A stretch of DNA of 64,000 nt from Scytonema sp. UIC 10036 (lineage in GTDB: Bacteria > Cyanobacteriota > Cyanobacteriia > Cyanobacteriales > Nostocaceae), in the NCBI RefSeq assembly GCF_009725235.1, contig NZ_WJFC01000017.1:1-64000 (forward strand). The letters run 5' to 3'. The translations under genes were made by a program, and so were the position numbers. Shown piece after piece: positions 18,070 to 27,725 of this stretch; positions within the stretch are counted from its first letter, which is position 1, and each line of letters starts with the position of its first letter. The notes under the pieces were generated by a model that saw nothing but the letters and a program-made list of their open reading frames with translations, was not told the DNA's origin and did no database searches.

Positions 18070-18513
18070 TCACATCTCGTCTTTTTCCAAGCTGTAAATA
18101 AAACTCTTTGAATCAAGAATTGCGTTGAGCAGTACTTCTGATATGCTCATTTTTTCCATGTCCTCCATCGAAACTGTCTCGCATATATCAAACTTTGCTC
18201 CAGCTCTTTGTAGTTCATCATCTAGGTGTTTGAGAAATTGAGCCACTTGCGGATCTGTGCCTACTTAGATAAAAGAAATTGCTCGCTCTTCATCCCTTTC
18301 CATTTGCCCAGAAGCCTCAATAATCATTTTCTTCAGTGCTTCAGGATTGTCTAGTTCACCATTTGTTACCACCAAAATGGTTTCACCATTGGGTTTAGTC
18401 TGACCAACAGCTTTGCGCTCAAAACAGCTATTTGTTGCATCTTTGAGTAAACTTGCCATATGAGTCCTACCGGAGGGATCATTCCTAATTTCTCGTGTTC
18501 CGTCTATACACAT
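18070..18513 (-). pseudogene. Dead vWA-domain copy
   Basis: The frame from 18513 matches the middle of the neighbouring vWA protein (NDPSGxTxMASxLKDATNS, GETILVVT) but has lost the N-terminal part carrying the DxSxS metal site. TDGEPDD has become TNGELDN, and a CAA-to-TAA change at 18265-18267 stops it at AISFI. In the same frame the rest of the domain continues intact (VGTDPQVAQFLKHLDDEL ... EVLLNAILD) to TGA at 18070-18072. Truncation, loss of metal ligands and a nonsense codon all mark it as non-functional. Confidence 0.88.
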
Positions 18514-18620
18514 TTATAGCCCATCGCACTGTTACAGATAAAGCGCGAGCTATCGCGTAATACATATTTTTTGCCCTCTCTATAAGAATACTACGATTAA
18601 TCTGCCTAATTTTACATTTT

Positions 18621-18947
18621 TTAAGTATTTTGCATTAATATCTCCTCTTGGTTGCGTTCTGGCTGCTCTTCTTCCTCTGTTTCCAAATTGTTGTAACTAC
18701 TTTCAACCTCCTTGCTTGCTTCTTCCATTGAAACTGGATTATTTAAGGCATAGGCAGCGGCTTGCGCTAATATTTCTCCAAAGAGTTTCTCATTCTTGAT
18801 AGCTTCAAGCATCTTTGTCATAAGCTCGTCGTCAGACAAATCCTTGTTCTCCTCAAAAATAGGTTTGAGCTTTTCTAAAAAAGATTCAATTATTAAATCA
18901 GGGGATACGTTTTTCAGCATTTCCCATGCTTTGTCCACTATATTCAT
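18621..18947 (-). CDS. Small helical partner protein, copy 1
   Basis: 108 residues from ATG 18947 (MNIVDKAWEMLKNVSP); an in-frame start further upstream exists, but alignment with copy 2 and the overlap with the vWA gene favour 18947. All-helical, with a strongly acidic tail (ETEEEEQPE). It lies about 40 bp downstream of an intact vWA gene on the same strand. Function unknown; consistent pairing with a vWA gene in both cassettes indicates that the two proteins work together. Confidence 0.78.
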   Translation of the reverse strand: MNIVDKAWEMLKNVSPDLIIESFLEKLKPIFEENKDLSDDELMTKMLEAIKNEKLFGEILAQAAAYALNNPVSMEEASKEVESSYNNLETEEEEQPERNQEEILMQNT

Positions 18948-18987
18948 AGATATTTGTCTCCAAGTAACAGCTTCAGTAAACACCTTT

Positions 18988-19593
18988 TTAGTCAAGAATC
19001 GCGTTCAGCAGCACTTCTGATAGGCTCATTTCTTCCATATCCTCCATCGTAACTGTATCGCATATATCAAACTTTGCTCCATTGCTTTGTAGTTTGTCAT
19101 CTAGGTGTTTGAGAAATTGAGTTGCTTGCGGATCTGTGCCAACTTGGATAAAAGAAATTGCTAGCTCTTCATCCCGTTCCATTCGCCCAGAAGCCGCAAT
19201 AATCACTTTCTCCAGTGCGTCGGGATCGTCTGGTTCACCATCTGTTACTACCAAAATGGTTTCACCTGCGGGTTTAGTCTGACCAGTAGCTTTGCGCTCA
19301 AAATAGCTATTTGTTGCATCTTTGAGTACACTTGCCATATCAGTGCTACCGGAGGGATCATTTTCTTGAAAAATTTGTTTTACCTTACTTGATGTCACAT
19401 TGTCGTAACGTTTATATCTGCTTGAAAACAGATAAACTGTGATCCCATCTGGGTCAAATTGTTCGCATTTACTTGCTAAAGCAAAAGTTGACTCTTGTGC
19501 TGTCAACCATCTACTTCTACCACCCGGTTGGTCTGGAGTAGACATACTACCACTTTTATCAATAATGATGGTGTAGTCACGGTTTTCTAACAT
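18988..19593 (-). CDS. vWA-domain protein (TerY-like), copy 2
   Basis: 201 residues, essentially one von Willebrand A domain. The MIDAS is complete: DKSGS (Asp12, Ser14, Ser16), the Thr of SGSTDMAS, and the Asp of VTDGEPDD. It is soluble, with no signal peptide, like the TerY/TerF vWA proteins of Ter systems. It is a close paralogue of the protein at 19645-20265, and the stop/start gap between them is 51 bp. It likely binds a protein ligand in a metal-dependent way as part of the AAA-TerB set encoded convergently. Confidence 0.9.
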   Translation of the reverse strand: MLENRDYTIIIDKSGSMSTPDQPGGRSRWLTAQESTFALASKCEQFDPDGITVYLFSSRYKRYDNVTSSKVKQIFQENDPSGSTDMASVLKDATNSYFERKATGQTKPAGETILVVTDGEPDDPDALEKVIIAASGRMERDEELAISFIQVGTDPQATQFLKHLDDKLQSNGAKFDICDTVTMEDMEEMSLSEVLLNAILD

Positions 19594-19644
19594 ATCTCAC
19601 ATCTCCTGTTTCATAGGTGCTGATTATGTTATCGCTGTACATCT

Positions 19645-20265
19645 TTAATCATGGATTGCGTTTAACAGGACGTCTGTAAGGCTCATATCTTCCAAATCAT
19701 CTAGGGTAACTGTGTCACAAATGTCAAATTTCGCGCCCTCTTCTTGCAGTTGATTGTCCAATATCTTAAGGAATTTGGTTGCCTGGGGATCTGAGCCAAC
19801 TTGAATCATTGAAATTGCCAGTTCTTCATCCCGTTCTATTTGACGTGATGCCTTGACAAGCGTCTCCATCACAGCTTTACAATCGTCTGGCTCTCCATCT
19901 GTCATCACTAAAATAGTTTCACCTTCAAGCTGGCTGTGTCCAGTAGCCTTACGCTGAAAGTAGTTATTTATCGCATCCTCAAGTACAGATGCAAGGTTAG
20001 TTCTGCCGGTCGGCTCGTTTTCTTGGAAAATTTGTGTAACTTTACTCGAGGTTACTTTGTCATACCTTTGAAAGCGTCCTGAAAAAACATAAACAGTAAT
20101 ACCGTCTGGATCTAACTGTTCGCACTTTCTTGCTAGAGCTAAGGTAGACTCTTGAACTATGTCCCATCTACTTCTTCCACCCGATTGGTCTGGGGTAGAC
20201 ATACTACCACTTTTGTCAATGATTAAAGTGTAGTCGCGATTTCTTTTATTTTCTAGCGAAGTCAT
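19645..20265 (-). CDS. vWA-domain protein (TerY-like), copy 1
   Basis: 206 residues and the first gene of the minus-strand cassette array. The MIDAS residues are Asp17, Ser19, Ser21 (DKSGSMS), the Thr in TGRTNLAS and the Asp in MTDGEPDD. The core RDYTxIIDKSGSMSTPDQ is almost identical to copy 2, with differences mainly at surface positions. A full vWA fold with nothing appended points to a regulatory binding subunit. The upstream 0.9 kb is non-coding and separates it from the divergent GH26 gene, so a shared control region is possible. Confidence 0.9.
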   Translation of the reverse strand: MTSLENKRNRDYTLIIDKSGSMSTPDQSGGRSRWDIVQESTLALARKCEQLDPDGITVYVFSGRFQRYDKVTSSKVTQIFQENEPTGRTNLASVLEDAINNYFQRKATGHSQLEGETILVMTDGEPDDCKAVMETLVKASRQIERDEELAISMIQVGSDPQATKFLKILDNQLQEEGAKFDICDTVTLDDLEDMSLTDVLLNAIHD

Positions 20266-20849
20266 AACATTAGTTAATCATCAAAACTTTCAGAACTAGA
20301 ATTATGCATGAGCAAAGGCATCTGGAATTAAAAGGCAACAGGCAACAGGGAACAGACTGTAACATATGGGGATTTAAACCCCAACCTACACGGCGAACTT
20401 ATAGAAGAGGGGGTTTTAGACCCCTCTAAAACAGGGAACTGGAACGATCTCACATGAATGCTTTTACGAAGTAAAAGCATCCCTGTTCCCCGTTCCCCGT
20501 TCCCTTCTTCGATAAATTTTTCATCAGAAAATCCTAAATGAATTTATTAAATTATCTAATTACTCAAGCAGTAACGAGAAAAATCAAGAAACATTTCTTG
20601 AAGAATTCCAGCCAGTATTTGTTACAGGTTAGGGGAAATAAATTCTCATAATCTTCATCTAGATAAGGGTTCGGGTATTTGTGACAGATAGGCAGTTTTG
20701 ACAAAGTGTAGAATAGCTTATTGAAGCCTGAGTTGATCTGATTACCCATTTTTTGAAGAAGTCAGGAAATCGCCAAATCATGGTGAGGAATTTCGTATTA
20801 ATTTTTTATTTGAATTTTTCATTGAGTAGAAGTTTGAGTTGCCTTTTAT
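20266..20849. other. Intergenic region with small repeats
   Basis: No credible gene. It contains GGCAACAGGCAACAGGG and CCCTGTTCCCCGTTCCCC tracts of a dispersed repeat, and a perfect hairpin at 20458-20480 (ATGCTTTTAC, GAA, GTAAAAGCAT). A minus-strand 61-codon frame (20564-20749) has no recognisable features. Confidence 0.6.
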
Positions 20850-20925
20850 AGCTAGTGTAGACCGATCACTATAAATTATAAATATAGTAAAATTCCGGTA
20901 AAGTTCCGGTGAAGTTACTTCTATA
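20850..20925. promoter_or_regulatory. Conserved element, copy C, 11-bp phased repeats
   Basis: On the + strand: AGCTAGTGTAGACCGATCAC, then AATATAG, then TAAAATTCCGG, TAAAGTTCCGG, TGAAGTTACTT at 11-bp steps. Aligned with the minus strand of 7361-7435 it matches at roughly four of five positions over ~75 bp. It points towards the GH26 gene, about 280 bp away, and lies in the divergent region of the vWA operon. Confidence 0.65.
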
Positions 20926-21204
20926 GCAATCCTAGTTGAATTGTGAGAGAATACGTAGTAATCTTGTCCAGACTCAAGGTCAAATTTAATTTATCCATAG
21001 CGATTATAAATCGCGGCTATACAGACGAAACCTGCCTCCGCAGAACTGTACAAAGAAACCAACTTGTGATACTTATCTTTTGGCTCTTGTTTATTAACTT
21101 TTAGCTGACAATCGCCCAACTTGGTACAGAAGTCAACCTTAGTTAAACTCATCTCAAACAGTTTTTGCAACATAACTAAAAGTGTAGTTCCTCAGGAGAA
21201 TTTT

Positions 21205-22677
21205 ATGGTGACCTCAATTCGCGTCAATGCTGGTGGAGGAGCGATCGGAATCTATGGCTCAGATGCCTACTACAGTGGCGGTCAAACCGCGTCGAGCAAC
21301 GCTCCCGTCGATGGTAGCGGTGTCTATTACCCGGCAAATCAGGAAGTTTATCAAACCGAACGGTACGGCACCTTCACCTACACCTTTACGAACTTGACCC
21401 CGAACGTCATCCATACTGTCAAGCTTCACTTTAACGAACACTATTGGAGTTCAGTAGGGAAGCGCAAATTTAACGTTGCGATTAACGGTACGCGAGTTTT
21501 GTGGGATTATGATATTTTCTCCCAAACTGGGGGCATCAATAAGGCGATCGCTGAAGAATTTGTGGTAACCTCAAATGCCAGGGGGCAGATTGTAGTGGAC
21601 TTCACACCGGGCGCTGCCGATCGACCCTCAGTGAGCGGCTTTGAAATCAACCAGGGCACCCGTCCGCATAACAATATGCTCTTAGGCTGCTTCCCTGGCT
21701 ACGCCAATATCAACGACATGGAATCCTGGTTGGGTAAAAAGCACGCCGTGCAGGTCATGTTTACAAGCTGGGACCCGAACAACAAGCAGGACACTTTCAC
21801 CAGGATGAAAAATATCTGGGATAGTAGGAACGTACCTATAGTGACGTGGGAGGTCTTCACTGACGACAAAAATCGCTATGCACCGCCGAATATCGACGCG
21901 CTGATTGCCAACGGCAACTACGATCGCTATTTAAACGATTGGGCTGATAGTATGAAGAGCTTTCTCGCAGGTTCTGGCGGTGTATACGGTGATGCTGACG
22001 ACCGCCGTGTCTACCTGCGGTTTGCCCATGAGATGAACGGCGACTGGTACCCCTGGTCTGCCAGTTATAAAAACTCCCAGAACACGCCTACTGACTATAT
22101 CAATATGTGGCGACATGTTTGGACGGTCTTCAAAAATAAAGGTATCGATAGTAATCATTTGCAGTGGATGTGGGCACCTATGAACGTCGATGTTGGTACG
22201 CCGCTCCACAAAGCTGAGTCTTACTGGCCAGGTGATAGCTATGTTGATTGGGTCGGTATTGACGCCTACAACTGGGGCACCAGCCAGTCTTGGTCAAATT
22301 GGACACCTCCCATTGCGCTGCTGGATGACATGATTAACCGCCTCTCAGGCTACGGCAAGCCCCTAGCAATCCCAGAGTATGGCACAAGCAGCGTTAACTA
22401 CGGTAGTAACAATGTTGGCGCAAAGGGTCAGTGGATTGTAGAAATATTCGACTATCTCTCGGTCAAACCCCAGATTAAAATGCTTTGTTACTTCAATATC
22501 GATAAAGAGACGGACTGGGCTATCTTTGGTGGAGGTCGTGGCGACAGCACTCACACCATAGGCTCGACCGTCTACCAGGTTTACTCTACTTACAAAGCAC
22601 GAATTGGCGCAAACTATATCATCCCTGGCGGTACCAGCCCCCAACTCCTGACAGATGCTCAGTTCAAAGGTTTGTAG
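21205..22677 (+). CDS. Malectin-like plus GH26 glycoside hydrolase
   Basis: 490 residues from ATG 21205 (MVTSIRVNAGG), chosen because CAGGAGAA lies just upstream; an earlier in-frame ATG at 21121 lacks this. Residues ~1-150 are a malectin-type carbohydrate-binding beta-sandwich (RVNAGGGAIG ... FNEHYW ... VSGFEIN). Residues ~160-470 form a GH26 (endo-mannanase/related) barrel with acid/base Glu276 in FAHEMNGDW and nucleophile Glu391 in IPEYGTS. No classical signal peptide is seen, although a polysaccharide substrate is expected; export may be non-classical, or the enzyme may act on internal polymer. It is flanked by unrelated conflict-type genes. Confidence 0.9.
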   Translation: MVTSIRVNAGGGAIGIYGSDAYYSGGQTASSNAPVDGSGVYYPANQEVYQTERYGTFTYTFTNLTPNVIHTVKLHFNEHYWSSVGKRKFNVAINGTRVLWDYDIFSQTGGINKAIAEEFVVTSNARGQIVVDFTPGAADRPSVSGFEINQGTRPHNNMLLGCFPGYANINDMESWLGKKHAVQVMFTSWDPNNKQDTFTRMKNIWDSRNVPIVTWEVFTDDKNRYAPPNIDALIANGNYDRYLNDWADSMKSFLAGSGGVYGDADDRRVYLRFAHEMNGDWYPWSASYKNSQNTPTDYINMWRHVWTVFKNKGIDSNHLQWMWAPMNVDVGTPLHKAESYWPGDSYVDWVGIDAYNWGTSQSWSNWTPPIALLDDMINRLSGYGKPLAIPEYGTSSVNYGSNNVGAKGQWIVEIFDYLSVKPQIKMLCYFNIDKETDWAIFGGGRGDSTHTIGSTVYQVYSTYKARIGANYIIPGGTSPQLLTDAQFKGL

Positions 22678-22704
22678 AGATTAGATAGTTCGGGGAATTG
22701 AAAC

Positions 22705-25700
22705 TCATTTTTGAATTCCGATACCGTTACAGAGAGTGCGATCGCTCTCACTAATATTGGGGTTAGTTTCCAGATAATCGCGCACCCAATCGCAACCATA
22801 TGCCATTACCTTATCTAGATCGACAACTCGATCCAAATTCCACAGAATCACTGTCTTGTCCTCACTTGCTGAGGCGAGCTTTTTACTGTCAGGACTGAAA
22901 GCAACTCCCCAAACCTTACCACTGTGTCCATTAAGAGTAGCCAGTAAAACAGGCAACTTGCCTGTCTCCACTTTCCACACTTTGACGGTTTTGTCTGCAC
23001 TTGCTGAAGCAATCATCTTGCCATCGGGACTGAAAGCCACTTCAAAAACCGTAGCCCCATGTCCTTCAAGAGTGGTCAGTAAAGTACCGTCTCGCTTCCA
23101 GAGTTTGACCGTCTTGTCGTCACTTGCAGAAGCAATTATATTGCCGCAGGGGCTGATTGCAAGTCCCCAAACCCCTGCTTTGTGCCCCTCAAGCGTTTTC
23201 AGCAAAGTGCCGTTTTTGTTCCACAGTTTCACCGTATTGTCTGCACTGACCGAGGAAATCATCTCACCGTCAGGGCTAAAAGCAACATCCCAAATCGGTT
23301 GTAGATGCCCCTCAAGAGTTTTCAACAAGGTACCGTTTTTGTTCCATAGTTTTACAGTGCTGTCCCAACCCGCCGAAGCGATAGTCTTCCCGTCGGGGCT
23401 GATTGCAACTCCCCAATTACCAGTTTTGTGTCCCTTAAGAGTATTTAGCAAAGTGCCATCTTTGTTCCACAGTTTGACTGTGTTGTCCAAGCCCACCGAT
23501 GCGATCGCACTACCGTCGGGACTGAAAACGACTCCATAAACTGCAATTTTACTATCGAGCGTCACAGGTAAAATACCATCCTGCTTCCAGAGTTTTAAAG
23601 TTCCATCGTCACTTCCTGAGGCAACTACCTTACCATCAGGACTGATTGCAACTCCGATAACCGGAGCAGTATGACCTCTGAAAGTCGTTAGCAAAGCACT
23701 ATTTAGTTTCCAAAGTTTGATAGTCTTGTCTCCAACCGAGGCTAAAGTTTTGCCATCAGGACTAAAAGTGACTCCCCAAATCCGATCGCTATGTCCATTA
23801 AGCGTAGTCAACAAACTGCCGTCTTTGTTCCAGAGCTTGAGAGTGTTATCCCAACTTACCGAAGCTAGAGTTTTCCCGTCAGGGCTGAAAGCAACTCCCG
23901 AAACGGGAGCTTGATGTCCCTCCAGAGTTTTTAGCAACGTGCCATCCTTGTTCCACAGTTTAACAGTGGTGTCTCCACTAGCCGAGGCAAGAGTCTTACC
24001 GTCAGGGCTGAAAGCAACATCCCAAACTACACTTTTATGCCGAGCGAGCGTGGTCAACAGCGCGCCGTTCTTATTCCATAGTTTGATAGTGCTGTCCCCA
24101 CTAGCCGAGGCGATGGTATTCCCGTCGGGGCTAAAAGCAACTGCCTGAACCGAAGTTCCATGTCCCTTAAAGGTAGCTAATAAGGTAGGTATCCTCCCCG
24201 ACACTTTCCAGAGTTTCACACTACTGTCATCACTTGTTGAAGCAATTATGTTGCCGTCAGGGCTAAAAGCAACATCTAAAACCCCAGCCTCATGTTCCTT
24301 AAGAGTAGCGATCGCCGTGCCGTCCCGCTTCCATAGTTTAATAGTCTTGTCTGCACTTGCTGAAGCTAGAGTCTCACCGTCCGGGCTGAAAGCAACTTTG
24401 TAAACCGTACCCTTGTGCCCCTGTAGGGTTGTCAGCAACATACCCTCTTTGCTCCACAGTTTGACGCTATAGTCATCACTTGTTGAAGCAATTATGTTGC
24501 CATCTGGGCTAAAAGCTGAGCTTTTAACTTCACTGTTGTGCCCTAACAAGCGGTTGTACTCTACCGCCCCATAAACTGCCCGCCGGAGTACTAATTCAAC
24601 CTGATTCTGAGTTTTTGCGTCCACCATACCTAACTTTTGCAGTTTTCGCCTCGCCCTGATTGCTTCTATAAGCGCATCCAACTTTTGATTTGAGGCAAAT
24701 AGCGCTGCTGATGATTCGCTAATAGCTTTGACTTCACTTTGGGCTGAATTCTGCCATTGCCACCAAGCTCCCCCAGCTAGCATCAAGGCTACTAGCGAAC
24801 CACCAGTCAGCCCAAAAGTAATTAGCTGTCGTCTCTGCCTCTGTTTTTGCTGCTCTTGTTTCTGCCTTTTGATGCTAGCGGTAATAAAATCTCGCGCTCG
24901 TGGTGTTAGTTCATCTCCCCGTTGTTTGTACCAATCTTCTGCTACGGCTAGCCGCGTTCCTTGCAACAAGGCTTGTGGATTTTGATGACTATTTTCCCAG
25001 TCACGTACATCTTGCTTGAACCTTTCTTGCCAAATCCGAAACTCACGGTTAGTTGTTATCCACTTTCGCAGAGTGCCCCATTCCCGAATTAATGCTTCAT
25101 GAACAATTTCTACTGTTTCTATTTTCTCAGTTTCATCCCACCCAGTCACCACTAAACGCGCATCAGCCAAGCGTTGGACTAAATCCCAATTTTCTTCCCC
25201 CACCTCAGCGCGAGTTGCCACACGTTTGGTGTCTTCCGTTCCTTCCCCAGGATGCACTAACTGAATAAATACCTGTTCAGCTTGTTGTTTCTCCACAGCA
25301 GATAGCGGATTTAAGACAAACGAAGCATATTTTGCTAAAGCTTTTTCTAAACCGCCAATTTCTTCATAAGCCTTGTGAGTCAAATACCAATTATTCTGTT
25401 TCGACCAGAGTTGAGTTAAGGCAAACTCCAGCATTGGTAAACGACCAGGGTGATTGCCCACATCATTAATGAGTTTACTTGTTAACCCCTCCTCCAGTTC
25501 CACCTTCATTTTTAAAGCTGGTTTTTCAATCGCATCTCGCAATTCCTCAGAATCCATTAGAGTCAGTAACAATGGGGAGTATTGCTGCAAAGCCTTTCCC
25601 ATGGAGCGATCGTCAAGCACAATTCCCAAAAAATCTGCTCGCAACGTCAATACCAGCGTAAACGTTTGAGCATATCTTACAGCTAAAAGCAATGACTTTA

Positions 25701-27333
25701 AAAAACTGTGGCGTTCTTCCTGAGTAGCAAGAGTGTAAAGTTCTTCAAACTGGTCTGCTACTAACACCAAACGCCGATATCCTGAGGAACTAATAATATT
25801 TTCGATACAATAATGTAATACTGTTTCATCACGTCGCAAGTTAACCTCAGATTCTAGTTCCGCTAAAGAGCTGTTCTGTTCTCCTGATGCTTTTGTTTGT
25901 ATTTTTACCAGAGTCTGGTAATATTTACTCAATGCTACAGCCAAAGCATCAAAAGGATTTTTTCCCGGACGAAAACTGATTATTTCTACATTCCCAGTAG
26001 CTTCTAAACGAGGAATCAACCCTGCAAACACCACAGAAGACTTTCCACTCCCAGAAGCACCAACTACAGGAACTAACGAGTTGCTGTTAACAGCTTCCAC
26101 TAACTTACCAATAAACTTCTCCCTACCAAAAAAGAAATCTGCGTTTTCCTGGCGAAATGCAGATAAACCTTGATAAGGACACTCAGGAAGTTCGCCAGAA
26201 ATTCCTCCCAAATCTTCCCAACTCGGTGGAGCGAGAGTGGTATTTTGACAGATAATTGGCAACCAGCTAACCCCCGGTAACTGCTTGGCAATATCTTTGT
26301 CATCTGCAAGTTCACAGAGCTTATCTCTGGCTTGTCGGACTGAATTAAATAAAGATTCCCCTTGGGAAAAAGAACTTAAAAAATATTGGAGAAATTTTTG
26401 TGCTAATTTATCTGGTACTTCTTCGCGCCAGACAATGATGTAGGGAAGATTTAAGTCTGCCAATTGTTTTGCTAAACCCAGACCATTACAAGAATTGAAT
26501 ATGGCTAATTTTAAACCTTTGTTAATTGCTGCTCTCAGGGTTCTTTTGATTTCTTCTAAACTTAAACTATCTTTGGGATTAATATTGATGACACCTTTTT
26601 GACCATCATCTTGAGTTTCGCTATGACCTGCAAAAAACAGAATGTCGCAAGGTTCTTCCCAAAGAGCGTTAAAATCTGAACGATTTGGTTCAGTAAGAAA
26701 GATGAGTTCTGCTGCTCGTTTCTGTAATTTTTGGAGCAATTCTTTATCTGTACTGGTGTCAATATTTGTACTATCTCCAAAAATACTGAGAATCCTAGCT
26801 CTTCTAATTTTACCAGCAATTGATGATTCCTCAAATGCGGCAGGACTGGCAATACAAGATTGAAAACAGACAGCCGCTTCACAAGAAAACTTTTGAGCCA
26901 AAAAATCCCATTCTTGCCAAGGGAGTCGATGTAAGATGTCCTTAGTTGTGTGTGATGCAATTTTCTCAGTATGAACAACCAAACGAATTTCTTGCTGGGG
27001 ATTTTGTGGCAGTGCTTGCTTTAATTCTAACTCAATAGGGTGAAGCCACTGATGAAGTTGATGGCGTAAACGCTCAACTGAATGATGACAATCAGTTTTG
27101 GATACATGAGTGACTTGGCTATTTTTAAACTTGCCTCTAGAATGGCTCAGTAACGAGTAGTATTGCTCTTTCCAACGTTGATAAAAAACTGGAATTTCCT
27201 CATCTGGAGATAATTGCAGTTCTAGTTGTGTGAGATTACACTCTGCATTTGCTAACGTTACCTTAAGATTGATTTTACTAAACCCGCGCTCAAAGTTACC
27301 ATCGCCAAATTCCAAATTTACCCATACTTCCAT
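22705..27333 (-). CDS. CHAT-STAND-WD40 protein
   Basis: 1542 residues. The N-terminal CHAT protease domain carries His237 (FFAGHSE) and Cys282 (FNSCNG). A STAND-type ATPase follows, with Walker A GASGSGKS (425-432) and downstream LVADQFEELY. A hydrophobic span near residue 840 (LTGGSLVALMLAGGAWW) could anchor it to the membrane. WD40 repeats run from ~920 to ~1500 (about fourteen, VAFSPDGKTLASxSxDxTVKLW), ending in the conserved CDWVRDYL ... SDRTLC tail. Here effector, switch and sensor are one chain: ligand binding by the propellers should drive ATP-dependent assembly and activate the protease. Confidence 0.93.
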   Translation of the reverse strand: MEVWVNLEFGDGNFERGFSKINLKVTLANAECNLTQLELQLSPDEEIPVFYQRWKEQYYSLLSHSRGKFKNSQVTHVSKTDCHHSVERLRHQLHQWLHPIELELKQALPQNPQQEIRLVVHTEKIASHTTKDILHRLPWQEWDFLAQKFSCEAAVCFQSCIASPAAFEESSIAGKIRRARILSIFGDSTNIDTSTDKELLQKLQKRAAELIFLTEPNRSDFNALWEEPCDILFFAGHSETQDDGQKGVININPKDSLSLEEIKRTLRAAINKGLKLAIFNSCNGLGLAKQLADLNLPYIIVWREEVPDKLAQKFLQYFLSSFSQGESLFNSVRQARDKLCELADDKDIAKQLPGVSWLPIICQNTTLAPPSWEDLGGISGELPECPYQGLSAFRQENADFFFGREKFIGKLVEAVNSNSLVPVVGASGSGKSSVVFAGLIPRLEATGNVEIISFRPGKNPFDALAVALSKYYQTLVKIQTKASGEQNSSLAELESEVNLRRDETVLHYCIENIISSSGYRRLVLVADQFEELYTLATQEERHSFLKSLLLAVRYAQTFTLVLTLRADFLGIVLDDRSMGKALQQYSPLLLTLMDSEELRDAIEKPALKMKVELEEGLTSKLINDVGNHPGRLPMLEFALTQLWSKQNNWYLTHKAYEEIGGLEKALAKYASFVLNPLSAVEKQQAEQVFIQLVHPGEGTEDTKRVATRAEVGEENWDLVQRLADARLVVTGWDETEKIETVEIVHEALIREWGTLRKWITTNREFRIWQERFKQDVRDWENSHQNPQALLQGTRLAVAEDWYKQRGDELTPRARDFITASIKRQKQEQQKQRQRRQLITFGLTGGSLVALMLAGGAWWQWQNSAQSEVKAISESSAALFASNQKLDALIEAIRARRKLQKLGMVDAKTQNQVELVLRRAVYGAVEYNRLLGHNSEVKSSAFSPDGNIIASTSDDYSVKLWSKEGMLLTTLQGHKGTVYKVAFSPDGETLASASADKTIKLWKRDGTAIATLKEHEAGVLDVAFSPDGNIIASTSDDSSVKLWKVSGRIPTLLATFKGHGTSVQAVAFSPDGNTIASASGDSTIKLWNKNGALLTTLARHKSVVWDVAFSPDGKTLASASGDTTVKLWNKDGTLLKTLEGHQAPVSGVAFSPDGKTLASVSWDNTLKLWNKDGSLLTTLNGHSDRIWGVTFSPDGKTLASVGDKTIKLWKLNSALLTTFRGHTAPVIGVAISPDGKVVASGSDDGTLKLWKQDGILPVTLDSKIAVYGVVFSPDGSAIASVGLDNTVKLWNKDGTLLNTLKGHKTGNWGVAISPDGKTIASAGWDSTVKLWNKNGTLLKTLEGHLQPIWDVAFSPDGEMISSVSADNTVKLWNKNGTLLKTLEGHKAGVWGLAISPCGNIIASASDDKTVKLWKRDGTLLTTLEGHGATVFEVAFSPDGKMIASASADKTVKVWKVETGKLPVLLATLNGHSGKVWGVAFSPDSKKLASASEDKTVILWNLDRVVDLDKVMAYGCDWVRDYLETNPNISESDRTLCNGIGIQK

Positions 27334-27725
27334 ATACCACCACTCTAAGTTAGTTCACTTACCCATCACTATTTTTTTAGCAGACAGTATTTTTCTGCTA
27401 GCCTCTTCCACTGCTTTCTGCCAAGCAAATCGCTATTCTTTTGGTTCCAGTTTTATCAGCTGTCTGACTTAAAATTCACTAATAGGAAGGTTCGTACTCT
27501 TTTACACATTAGTTTTTATTTTTAAGAAAAATATTAAGCTCTATTTTGAATAGTATATAGATACTCGCTGTGTTTTAATATCAATATAAGACAATCTCCT
27601 GTACTTTGTACCTATACTTAAGTACAGTTTTGAACTATCAAAAAGACTGGTTGCGAACAAAGTATAGTGGTGTTGGAATGGTTGCCCACTCTTAACGGTA
27701 AACCTTTTGATATACCAAGCTCAAA
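27334..27725. other. Intergenic region, nothing recognised
   Basis: About 390 bp, AT-rich, between the start of the CHAT-STAND-WD40 gene and the end of the methyltransferase gene. It must carry the promoter of the former. No clear repeat, RNA or gene was seen. Confidence 0.5.

Noticed and set aside
22856..24148. Several + strand open frames (up to 227 codons) with repeated Pro/Ser/Leu-rich peptides
   Set aside because: They are antisense to the WD40 repeats of the CHAT-STAND gene; their repetition merely mirrors the WD40 periodicity.
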